From the NCBI GenBank assembly GCA_030539985.1, contig JAUNXD010000036.1:1-10807 (forward strand): a stretch of DNA of 10,807 bases, in the 5' to 3' direction. Below are positions 1 to 5,437 of this stretch, piece by piece; position 1 is the first letter of the stretch; each line of letters begins with the position of its first letter. The position numbers and the translations under genes are program-made. The stretch is from Methanobrevibacter sp. GTDB lineage: Archaea > Methanobacteriota > Methanobacteria > Methanobacteriales > Methanobacteriaceae. Under the pieces are notes generated by a model, which was given only the letters and a program-made list of their open reading frames with translations, did no database searches and was not told the origin of the DNA.

Positions 1-100
1 CGAGAGTATCTGAATCTGTCATATTAACGTCACTAGCTGAAATTGCACCGATTGAAAATATCAATATCAATGCCAGAAGCATAGTGCGCAATATTTTCAT
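1..100 (-). CDS. Secreted protein, N-terminal fragment (adhesin-like type)
   Basis: Only the first 33 codons are inside the window; the gene runs off the left edge. The visible residues form a classic signal peptide: MKILR, a hydrophobic stretch at about residues 6-19, then ISA followed by SD, a likely signal peptidase I site after residue 22. Basic start, hydrophobic core and ISASD cleavage region match the N-termini of the large adhesin-like cell-surface proteins of Methanobrevibacter, but nothing of the mature domain can be seen, so that assignment is inference. The start is ambiguous. The perfect GGAGGT at 115-120 lies 14 bases from this ATG but 8 bases from an in-frame TTG at 104-106, which would add Met-Asn. 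An archaeal TATA box and a leader hairpin lie upstream. Confidence 0.7.
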   Translation of the reverse strand, partial: MKILRTMLLALILIFSIGAISASDVNMTDSDTL

Positions 101-114
101 GTTCAAAATATTTT

Positions 115-120
115 ACCTCC
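115..120 (-). promoter_or_regulatory. Ribosome binding site of the left-edge secreted protein gene
   Basis: GGAGGT on the minus strand is a strong Shine-Dalgarno match. Its spacing is 14 bases to the ATG (98-100) and 8 bases to an in-frame TTG (104-106), so it favours TTG initiation or an unusually long spacing. Confidence 0.65.
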
Positions 121-144
121 AAACAAATTTTTTATAACATATCC

Positions 145-162
145 GTGGGCTTCGATTCCCAC
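145..162 (-). promoter_or_regulatory. 5' leader hairpin upstream of the secreted protein gene
   Basis: GTGGG at 145-149 and CCCAC at 158-162 are perfect inverted repeats around an 8-base loop, in DNA that is otherwise almost pure A/T. The TATA box at 190-197 predicts a transcript start near 168, so the hairpin would sit at the extreme 5' end of a leader of about 65 bases. Read on the plus strand, the loop TTCGATT resembles a tRNA T-loop. Its function is unknown; RNA stability or translational control is possible. Confidence 0.4.
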
Positions 163-187
163 TTCACCTAATACTTATTACAAATAT

Positions 188-199
188 CTTATATAAAGC
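188..199 (-). promoter_or_regulatory. Archaeal TATA box of the left-edge secreted protein gene
   Basis: The minus strand reads TTTATATA (190-197), preceded by an A-rich, BRE-like stretch. Counting about 25 bases downstream places the transcript start near 168, just before the leader hairpin. Confidence 0.5.
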
Positions 200-530
200 T
201 TTTTATTTTCTAAATCCATTTAAAATTGTTTAATTTTATTAAATAAGATTAAAAATACATTAAAATTAAACTTTTGGTAAATTTTTATTTGAATTTAACT
301 ACAAAAAGCTTAAAACATATGAATTGATATTTTAAAAACCAAAAGTATTTAAAACTACAAATAATTCAAAATGAGCTTATTATATGAAAATGCTTATTGA
401 ATTAACTTATTTAAATTAAAAACATTGGTAAAGCTCATATGTAATGAAAAATTACTACATATCATTGAATTTTTAGAAAATTAAGAACATATTATCGAAT
501 TAATGATTTTTTTCAAAAATCCCATAAAAA
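200..530. other. AT-rich intergenic region with short inverted repeats
   Basis: No gene is visible on either strand; stops are dense in every frame. Three short dyads stand out. ACTTTTGGT at 270-278 faces its complement at 338-346, ATGAGCTT at 371-378 faces 431-438, and ATATGTA at 437-443 faces 456-462 with a 12-base spacer. TTGGTAAA also occurs directly twice (274-281 and 425-432). In DNA this AT-rich, short dyads arise easily by chance; the closely spaced 437-462 pair is the best operator candidate. Confidence 0.35.
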
Positions 531-541
531 AAATTATTTAA
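531..541 (+). promoter_or_regulatory. Possible TATA box for the Cys-cluster gene
   Basis: An AAATTATTTA stretch lies after an A-run. A start about 25 bases downstream (near 562) would leave a leader of about 25 bases before the ATG at 587, including its GGTG. The region is so AT-rich that the match is weak. Confidence 0.3.
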
Positions 542-586
542 CCATACAAAATCAAAATAAAAACCATGGAAATTGGTGCTCGAGAA

Positions 587-1132
587 ATGAAAAAATCAAT
601 CGAAAAAATATATGAAAGACTGGATAGCGTTTCACCTGTAGACTTCGATTGCGGAAAACTATGCGGTGAAGTATGCTGCGTATATGACGCTGAAGATTAC
701 AGAAATGAAGAGCTGGCACTGTACCTGCTTCCGGGCGAAGAGCTCATGTATGAGAACAGTCCAGAATTTGAGCTATATTACATCGATTCATCAGAAATTA
801 AATATCCTCATTCATGGAAAGGTCAAATATACCTTGTCAAATGCAAAAACCCACCGAAATGTGACAGGTCAATCAGACCTATTCAGTGCAGGACATTTCC
901 ACTTATTCCACACCTTGACAGGAACGGTGAATTTCATCTGATATTTGATGAAACCGAGTTTCCATACAAATGCCCAATTGTCCATGACCATATAAGGCTC
1001 AACGACGAATTCATAAAAGTCACATATGAAATCTGGATGATGCTGGTTGCAAATCCTCTGGTTTATGATCTGGTAGATATGGATTCACGGATGAGGGACA
1101 ACCGCAAGGGCAATTATGAAATAATTATTTAA
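587..1132 (+). CDS. YkgJ-like Cys-cluster (zinc/iron-chelating) protein
   Basis: A cytoplasmic protein of 181 residues with eight cysteines and no membrane segment or signal peptide. The N-terminal cluster FDCGKLCGEVCC and the later KCKNPPKCD and PIQCRTFPL motifs, with a final YKCPI, match the YkgJ-like/UPF0153 cysteine-cluster group, thought to bind zinc or an iron centre; the biological role is not known. An upstream in-frame ATG at 566 would add seven residues but has no ribosome binding site. The ATG at 587 has GGTG at 575-578 with 8-base spacing, and the protein then begins MKKSIEKIYERLD, which looks like a natural start, so 587 is preferred. It stands alone, 9 bases before a decayed small gene. 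The family call is from motifs; the metal is inference. Confidence 0.75.
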   Translation: MKKSIEKIYERLDSVSPVDFDCGKLCGEVCCVYDAEDYRNEELALYLLPGEELMYENSPEFELYYIDSSEIKYPHSWKGQIYLVKCKNPPKCDRSIRPIQCRTFPLIPHLDRNGEFHLIFDETEFPYKCPIVHDHIRLNDEFIKVTYEIWMMLVANPLVYDLVDMDSRMRDNRKGNYEIII

Positions 1133-1141
1133 ACGATTATT

Positions 1142-1342
1142 ATGATTCGAAAGATATTGATTTTTGCATTTGCATTGTTTGTGTTAATCAATATGGCATG
1201 TGCCTCTGATTGCGACAACTGGACATGAGCAACAGTGGGCTTTGAGGAGTTCAGGATACCTCCTGAATTTGACAACCTTTATGAACCTCATTCATTTGTA
1301 TCATTTGGAAGCAACGAAATCAATTTCGGAGTCATGAGCTGA
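1142..1342 (+). pseudogene. Remnant of a small secreted protein, in-frame TGA
   Basis: ATG at 1142 opens a frame that encodes a signal peptide (MIRKILIFAFALF, hydrophobic to about residue 19, likely cut after ACA) and then SDCDNWT, followed by TGA at 1226-1228. The same frame continues in sensible protein sequence for another 37 codons (ATVGFEEFRIPPEF... to GVMS) and stops at 1340-1342, two bases before the 3' end of the glycosylase gene. The continuity of coding character across the TGA suggests a point-mutated and truncated gene. The FRIPPEF region faintly resembles FEIPADY of the ectodomain encoded at 2059-2598, so it may be a decayed relative of that domain. No ribosome binding site is seen. 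A sequencing error or a true 28-residue peptide cannot be excluded. Confidence 0.55.
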
Positions 1343-1343
1343 T

Positions 1344-2003
1344 TTACAGTTTCCAATCAATTTCATCCAAACCGTTATCATGCAGAAATTCATTGGCCAG
1401 TCTGAAATGGTTTGAGCCCAAAAATCCTCGTCTTGCAGAAAAGGGTGAAGGATGGGAAGTTATCAAAATCAAATGATTCGGGTTTGTTATCAGTTCCTTT
1501 TTCTTTTCAGCCTGTTTTCCCCAAAGCATGAATACTATAGGATAGTCCTGTTTATCCAATATCCTAATAACATTGTCGGTAAATGTCTGCCATCCGCATT
1601 TGCTGTGGGAGTTTGCATTGCCTTTTTCAACTGTCAAAACTGTGTTCAATAAGAAAACGCCCTGTTTTGCCCATGACTCGAGACATCCGGATTCGGGAAT
1701 TGGATAGTCATATTCGGCATTGATTTCCTTGAATATATTTTTAAGTGATCTTGGAATCGGCCTGCCGTCAGGTGTTGAAAATGCAAGTCCGTGAGCCTGG
1801 CCCTCTTCATGATAAGGGTCCTGGCCTAATATGACAACCTTGACGTTGCTTAGTGGAGTGAAGATGAATGCATTGTATATCTCATCATATGGAGGATATA
1901 TTGTCTTTTTTGAATATTCCTCATCAATGAAATCCTGAATTTCTAAAAAATAGTCATTTTCAAATTCACTTTCCAAAGCCAAATCCCAATCATTTCCAAT
2001 CAT
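1344..2003 (-). CDS. ung: Uracil-DNA glycosylase, family 1
   Basis: Removes uracil from DNA, leaving an abasic site for base excision repair. At 219 residues it matches the usual length of family 1 enzymes. The signature motifs are all present: GQDPYH at 60-65 with catalytic Asp62 and Tyr64, HGLAFS with uracil-stacking Phe75, LLNTVLTV with uracil-binding Asn120, and the DNA-intercalation loop HPSPFSARRGF from 184 with catalytic His184. Nothing critical is missing. The gene is divergent from a zinc-ribbon gene with 55 bases between starts. It has no ribosome binding site, so translation may be leaderless. Family 1 glycosylases are common in bacteria and eukaryotes but uncommon in archaea, which usually rely on families 4 and 5, so horizontal origin is plausible. 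The function call is very secure. Confidence 0.96.
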   Translation of the reverse strand: MIGNDWDLALESEFENDYFLEIQDFIDEEYSKKTIYPPYDEIYNAFIFTPLSNVKVVILGQDPYHEEGQAHGLAFSTPDGRPIPRSLKNIFKEINAEYDYPIPESGCLESWAKQGVFLLNTVLTVEKGNANSHSKCGWQTFTDNVIRILDKQDYPIVFMLWGKQAEKKKELITNPNHLILITSHPSPFSARRGFLGSNHFRLANEFLHDNGLDEIDWKL

Positions 2004-2010
2004 AGTACTA

Positions 2011-2021
2011 TTTTATATTTT
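2011..2021 (+). promoter_or_regulatory. TATA box for the zinc-ribbon gene
   Basis: TTTTATATTTT lies about 25 bases before a predicted start near 2041. That leaves a leader of about 18 bases that carries the GAGG ribosome binding site at 2047-2050. The region is shared with the divergent glycosylase gene. Confidence 0.4.
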
Positions 2022-2046
2022 AACATATTAATACTATAATATAATT

Positions 2047-2050
2047 GAGG
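2047..2050 (+). promoter_or_regulatory. Ribosome binding site that sets the start at 2059
   Basis: GAGG lies 8 bases before ATG 2059. The in-frame TTG at 2053 would be only 2 bases away, too close, so ATG 2059 is preferred and the protein begins MEKYC. Confidence 0.6.
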
Positions 2051-2058
2051 TTTTGAAA

Positions 2059-2598
2059 ATGGAAAAGTATTGCAGAAACTGTGGCGTTAAGCTTAAGGAC
2101 AGTGATGTTTTCTGTCCGAATTGTGGCGAGAAAGCCATTACGTCAAATTATTCATTCATCACAAAGTATAAAACTCCATTGATAATCATTGCTGCAGTTG
2201 CAGTTCTATTAGTGTCCTTTGCAGTTATGACTCCGCAAACCCAAATTGTCACTGTCGACAATGTCCAGTTTGAGATACCTGCTGATTATATCAGCGAACC
2301 ATCAAGAACAGATGTCAGCTATGACGGTAATGTCAAATCAAGTGCAATGGGATGGAGCAATGATAAAACCTACATTGAAATAGGAGTTACAAGAACTCCA
2401 GGTGCAGGCATCAACAGCCAGGAGGTCGCAGCCAATGTCGGAGGATCTCCAACAAAAATGCTTGGATATTCAGGATATTATCAAAAATATGATAATGAAA
2501 GCTATTCCTTTGTTTTTGGACTGAAAGACAAAGTATGCATGATTTATGTATCAGATTATGATGCATTTGATGACATTAAGGTTATAGGGGAGGATTAA
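2059..2598 (+). CDS. Zinc-ribbon membrane-anchored protein
   Basis: A protein of 179 residues in three parts. An N-terminal zinc ribbon with Cys5, Cys8, Cys19 and Cys22 (CRNCG and CPNCG) is followed by a single transmembrane helix at about 40-57 and then a domain of roughly 120 residues predicted outside the membrane, beginning with VDNVQFEIPADY. The ribbon should face the cytoplasm. The outer domain is not recognised; it is polar, Gly/Ser/Tyr-rich and apparently of beta type. The specific role is unknown. The stop codon is followed at once by the ATG of a 55-residue ORF, so the two are probably translated together. The ribbon, with the same Cys spacing, and the same domain order recur in the gene at 4851-5429. 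Confidence 0.8.
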   Translation: MEKYCRNCGVKLKDSDVFCPNCGEKAITSNYSFITKYKTPLIIIAAVAVLLVSFAVMTPQTQIVTVDNVQFEIPADYISEPSRTDVSYDGNVKSSAMGWSNDKTYIEIGVTRTPGAGINSQEVAANVGGSPTKMLGYSGYYQKYDNESYSFVFGLKDKVCMIYVSDYDAFDDIKVIGED

Positions 2599-2766
2599 AT
2601 GAATATTCCATATTACAGATTCATTGAGGGAGAATGTTATCTTTTGAATTCAAGGGATAATATCTCCGAGCTTGCAGTGAAACTGCTTTCAAACAACATT
2701 ACTGATGATGAATATCGGGAATTCATCCAGCAGTGCCTTTTGAAAACCAAATTTAAGAAAAAATAA
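2599..2766 (+). CDS. Small hypothetical protein, 55 residues
   Basis: ATG follows directly on the TAA of the zinc-ribbon gene, and GGAGG at 2589-2593 lies 5 bases upstream, a good ribosome binding site inside the preceding gene. The protein starts MNIPYYRFIEGECYLLNS, is mostly acidic and predicted helical in the middle (ISELAVKLLSNN, DDEYREFIQQC), and ends in a very basic tail, KTKFKKK. It has two cysteines and no signal peptide or membrane helix. No family is recognised. The ribosome binding site, tight coupling and sensible composition argue that it is real; it is short enough to be missed by length-filtered gene calling. Confidence 0.6.
   Translation: MNIPYYRFIEGECYLLNSRDNISELAVKLLSNNITDDEYREFIQQCLLKTKFKKK
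2746..2766 (-). terminator. T-rich terminator tract after the minus-strand operon
   Basis: Just past the TAG of the flavin-binding protein gene the minus strand reads TTATTTTTTCTT. A U-rich stretch of this kind is the usual archaeal termination signal. It lies inside the end of the convergent 55-residue ORF. Confidence 0.35.
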
Positions 2767-2768
2767 GT

Positions 2769-3239
2769 CTATTTTTCTTCCACTATTTTTCCGCTCATAT
2801 GCTCCACGGTTATTTCAAACACTTCGGTTTTGCCGAGCAGTCTTTCAATTTCATCAATGGTGTCCTGATGGGTAGGGAAGAACTTGTCTCCGAGATATGT
2901 TAATTTATCTATTTTTTCATTTTCATCGGTAAGGATTCTGATTTTTCCAAAGACAATGACACTTTTAAATGTGTATGACCATCCGTCATCGTTTTTGACT
3001 CCGCTGTCCATGACGCAATATGAAACCTTATCGTATCTTCTTGCAGCATCATTCTTGTGGCCTTTCATTGCACCGTGAAAGTATATCTTGCTGTCAACAT
3101 ATACATGGCTCATCGGAACTGTGTAGGGATAATCGTAATCACCCAAAAGCGCCAGCACTCCACGTGGCTCGTTGGTCAGTATGTCTATGCATTCCTCTTT
3201 GGAAAGCTCCTGTTTTTTTCTTCTCATTTTTCGAAACAT
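2769..3239 (-). CDS. Nim/pyridoxamine 5'-phosphate oxidase-like flavin-binding protein
   Basis: A 156-residue split-barrel flavoprotein of the pyridoxamine-phosphate-oxidase-like superfamily, closest in pattern to the NimA (nitroimidazole resistance) type. Diagnostic stretches in order are FRKMRRKKQ at the start, GVLALLG (27-33), YPYTVPMSHVY (37-47), IYFHGAMKGHK (52-62, with the His of the Nim group), DKVSYCV (70-76) and a core strand around VIVFGKI (94-100). The protein is soluble and probably binds FMN or another flavin; the true substrate of most such proteins is unknown, and nitroimidazole reduction is only the namesake activity. It is the last gene of a five-gene minus-strand run, 12 bases after the preceding stop. 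No clear ribosome binding site precedes the first ATG; Met5 is a possible alternative start. Confidence 0.85.
   Translation of the reverse strand: MFRKMRRKKQELSKEECIDILTNEPRGVLALLGDYDYPYTVPMSHVYVDSKIYFHGAMKGHKNDAARRYDKVSYCVMDSGVKNDDGWSYTFKSVIVFGKIRILTDENEKIDKLTYLGDKFFPTHQDTIDEIERLLGKTEVFEITVEHMSGKIVEEK
2771..2790 (+). terminator. T-rich terminator tract after the 55-residue ORF
   Basis: Two runs of five T separated by CTTCCACTA follow within 25 bases of the stop codon, typical of archaeal intrinsic termination. The tract overlaps the 3' end of the convergent gene. Confidence 0.4.
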
Positions 3240-3251
3240 GATATCAAAATA

Positions 3252-3695
3252 TTATAAAATGGCTATGATTGCAAATATGAAAAATATTAGAGCAAGGCAT
3301 AAGCAACATGAAGCTCCTGTTGAAAACTTGTTGTTTTCTTTAGCTTCTGTTGGATTATTCAACTCGGTGGGATTTTGTGCATATTTTTCCTTATTGTCAT
3401 ATACATTCCAAAGTTTAATTGCAACCCAAAATGACCTTACGATACCTACAAACATCAAAAGTTCGGCAAAAAGCGATACCACACTAGTCTGATTGAAGGC
3501 AAATAACTTTGGAAATCCATATATGCCAGCATATAAAATGTAAAAAAACCATGGAATTTCATATATAACCCCTTCAATAATCCAATTTCTGTTATTGTGT
3601 TTGGATCCGATATATATGAATCCCGCACCATTAACAAACGGTATAAATGAAAGGATTACCCACCATGATTTAATTAACTTGTCAATTATATTCAT
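3252..3695 (-). CDS. Small four-helix membrane protein
   Basis: 147 residues with four likely membrane helices at about 10-30, 43-62, 72-93 and 127-147. A polar, Asn-rich loop (about 99-126) precedes a last helix that begins with SCCLCL. The N-terminal part (WWVILSFIPFVNGAGFIYIG, then NRNWIIEGVIYEIPW) looks like a conserved module of uncharacterised small membrane proteins that often accompany other envelope genes; no biochemical role is known. The ATG starts two bases after the TAG of the TelA-like gene with no separate ribosome binding site, so it is very likely translationally coupled and part of the same complex or response. Confidence 0.75.
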   Translation of the reverse strand: MNIIDKLIKSWWVILSFIPFVNGAGFIYIGSKHNNRNWIIEGVIYEIPWFFYILYAGIYGFPKLFAFNQTSVVSLFAELLMFVGIVRSFWVAIKLWNVYDNKEKYAQNPTELNNPTEAKENNKFSTGASCCLCLALIFFIFAIIAIL

Positions 3696-3697
3696 TT

Positions 3698-4840
3698 CTA
3701 TTCTATAAGACTGTTATTGTTTGTTTCAATCTTTTCAACAACTTTCTGACCATCCTGAGCCATATCACTAAACAGTTCAATAGTCTGTTTCATTTGAGGA
3801 AGGGCCTGTACCTTATAATTGCTTACATCCTGAATTGCCTGCAGAGCCTCAGCAAAGGAAGCCTTTAAAACTTCAGGTGAAATCATGGTCTCTGCACTGT
3901 GCTTTTGAATTTCACTGCCCTGCTCCTTAAGCATGTGGGAAGTTGTCTCTATAATGTTTTCAGTTGTCTGATTCAGGATATTGATTTTATCCATTACGAT
4001 TTTCTGGTCATACAATGCACTTGCAACCATCACACCGGTTCTCAAAGCTGAAACGGTAACGTTTTTAGCACGGTTGACTCCACGAATCAGTTCCTTGTTG
4101 TTACGTCTGATGACATTCAGTGAAATGATACCCTGCTGATTTACAACAATCATCTGCTGCATATCCATAATCCTCTGCCTTAATGGGAAGAGAATCTCTT
4201 CACGGACAAAATCAATCTTGTTTTGGTCGACGCCATCAAGTTCAGCAGTCCTGATTTGAGCCTCTATTGAATCATCCATTTTCTTACCAAGCTCAATGTC
4301 AGCCAGAAGCTTATTGGTAACTTCTCTCAAATAGGTTTCCTCATTTAAAAGAGTTGTATTGTCATTCTGCAATACTTTGCTGCTTTTATCAAGGGACTGA
4401 ACAATGTCTGAAATTGCAACTTCAGCCTTTTCATATTTGGCAAAGTATTTTCTGACAGGATTCATCAGGTTTCCGATAACGCCCTTTTTGGCAAAATCAA
4501 CTTTACTTGGGTCAAGGTCTTTCATCTGCTTGTTTAACTCCATCAGCTGTTCCCCAATGGTATCTGCCTCTTTGCCACCTTTTGTCAAATCGACAAATCT
4601 TGTGGCCAGCATTTCATTGTGAGACGCTGATCTGGACATTTCATTTAAACCAAAATTATCCAATGGTTTTAAAATAGTCTCTCTTTCTTGAGGATTGTTC
4701 AAATCAGTGTCAAATATTGCTTCAGCATTATCATTTGCCTGATTTTTAAGATTTGAGTTTTCCAATTTTACCTTTTCATCATTCAATGAATTTTTAACAT
4801 CTTCTTTTATTTCATCTACATCAAGTGAGAATTCAGCCAT
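3698..4840 (-). CDS. TelA-like toxic anion resistance family protein
   Basis: 380 residues, almost entirely helical, with no signal or membrane segment. The central stretch carries the hallmarks of the TelA family (PF05816): QMKDLDPSKVDF (105-116), MNPVRKYFAKYEKAEVAISDIVQSL (126-150) and QNDNTTLLNEETYL (158-171), then helical repeats to about 310. Members form cytoplasmic coiled-coil bundles linked to tellurite and other toxic-anion or envelope stress; the mechanism is not established. In bacteria telA is commonly adjacent to an xpaC gene, as it is here, with one zinc-ribbon gene in between. The ribosome binding site GGGTGAT lies just before the ATG. Length and motifs are normal for the family. 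The family call is firm; resistance to tellurite in this organism is not shown. Confidence 0.9.
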   Translation of the reverse strand: MAEFSLDVDEIKEDVKNSLNDEKVKLENSNLKNQANDNAEAIFDTDLNNPQERETILKPLDNFGLNEMSRSASHNEMLATRFVDLTKGGKEADTIGEQLMELNKQMKDLDPSKVDFAKKGVIGNLMNPVRKYFAKYEKAEVAISDIVQSLDKSSKVLQNDNTTLLNEETYLREVTNKLLADIELGKKMDDSIEAQIRTAELDGVDQNKIDFVREEILFPLRQRIMDMQQMIVVNQQGIISLNVIRRNNKELIRGVNRAKNVTVSALRTGVMVASALYDQKIVMDKINILNQTTENIIETTSHMLKEQGSEIQKHSAETMISPEVLKASFAEALQAIQDVSNYKVQALPQMKQTIELFSDMAQDGQKVVEKIETNNNSLIE

Positions 4841-4850
4841 TTTATCACCC

Positions 4851-5429
4851 TTAATTTAAATAATCAATTTTATTTCTGTCAATCTTTTCTGTATAATTAT
4901 CAATAACTTTACCGTTTAAAATAATTTCGACTGTAACATGGTCAGGATCAGGCAATTTGTATGCGGTGTAAAATCCGAATGAAATTGCATAATCGGTATC
5001 ATAATAAACATTTTCCAATTTTTCAGTTTCATGACCTATTTCAGTACCGTTTGAATCATAATATATAGTCTTTACATTATATTCTTTAATGTTATCGGGA
5101 ACACTGTTGAATATTGCTTCAGTGTACAAACTATAGCTTGCCTTTGAATCGGAATCGGCTGGGTTATCCCATCCTCCGACACCATTTATAGTCAAATCCA
5201 CATGTTCCACATCATCAACAACCGCCTGAGAGGAATCTCCACCTCCAAAGCTTGACGTTATTATGAATATTCCTCCAACAACAAGTATTACCGCAATAAG
5301 TATGAGAAATATTGAACCGTTTGAAAACATGTTTTTATTTTGCTTTCCATCGAAGGCATATCCGCAGTCCATGCAGAATTTTGCATCATCCGGAACCAAC
5401 TTTCCACAGTTAGGACAATTTTTAGTCAT
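4851..5429 (-). CDS. Zinc-ribbon membrane-anchored protein within the XpaC/TelA operon
   Basis: 192 residues: a zinc ribbon with Cys5, Cys8, Cys19 and Cys22 (CPNCG, CMDCG), a linker, one membrane helix at about 39-58, a Gly/Ser-rich stalk, then an outer domain of about 120 residues (VDLTINGVGGWDN to the C-terminus) with alternating strands and a pattern like small Ig-like or FxLYD-type folds (YNVKTIYYDSNGTEIG, VTVEIILNGKVIDNY). The fold is a guess. The ribosome binding site AGGTGAT is well placed. It sits 8 bases after the XpaC-like gene and 10 bases before the TelA-like gene, so it is probably a partner that carries a signal between envelope and cytoplasm. The same domain order occurs in the gene at 2059-2598. 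Confidence 0.8.
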   Translation of the reverse strand: MTKNCPNCGKLVPDDAKFCMDCGYAFDGKQNKNMFSNGSIFLILIAVILVVGGIFIITSSFGGGDSSQAVVDDVEHVDLTINGVGGWDNPADSDSKASYSLYTEAIFNSVPDNIKEYNVKTIYYDSNGTEIGHETEKLENVYYDTDYAISFGFYTAYKLPDPDHVTVEIILNGKVIDNYTEKIDRNKIDYLN

Positions 5430-5437
5430 TGTATCAC

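Noticed and set aside
145..169. tRNA-like T-arm (GTGGG-CTTCGATT-CCCAC) on the plus strand, as a tRNA fragment or attachment site
   Set aside because: The loop is 8 bases instead of 7, no D-arm or anticodon arm can be found upstream, and no second copy or integrase gene is present. A leader hairpin on the minus strand fits the promoter better.
200..530. CRISPR array, insertion sequence or replication origin in the AT-rich gap
   Set aside because: There are no regularly spaced repeats, no transposase remnants, and no long or GC-containing origin-type repeats; only short dyads expected at this base composition.
566..586. Upstream ATG as the start of the Cys-cluster protein
   Set aside because: It has no ribosome binding site, while the ATG at 587 has GGTG at 8 bases and yields a natural N-terminus. 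A leaderless start at 566 is not fully excluded.
1226..1228. TGA read as selenocysteine
   Set aside because: No SECIS-like hairpin is evident, selenocysteine in methanogens is known from Methanococcales and Methanopyrus rather than this group, and the gene is also truncated downstream. Decay is simpler.
2884..3492. Open plus-strand frames opposite the flavoprotein and small membrane protein genes
   Set aside because: They are antisense to well-supported genes, overlap each other in several frames and have no ribosome binding sites or protein-like composition.
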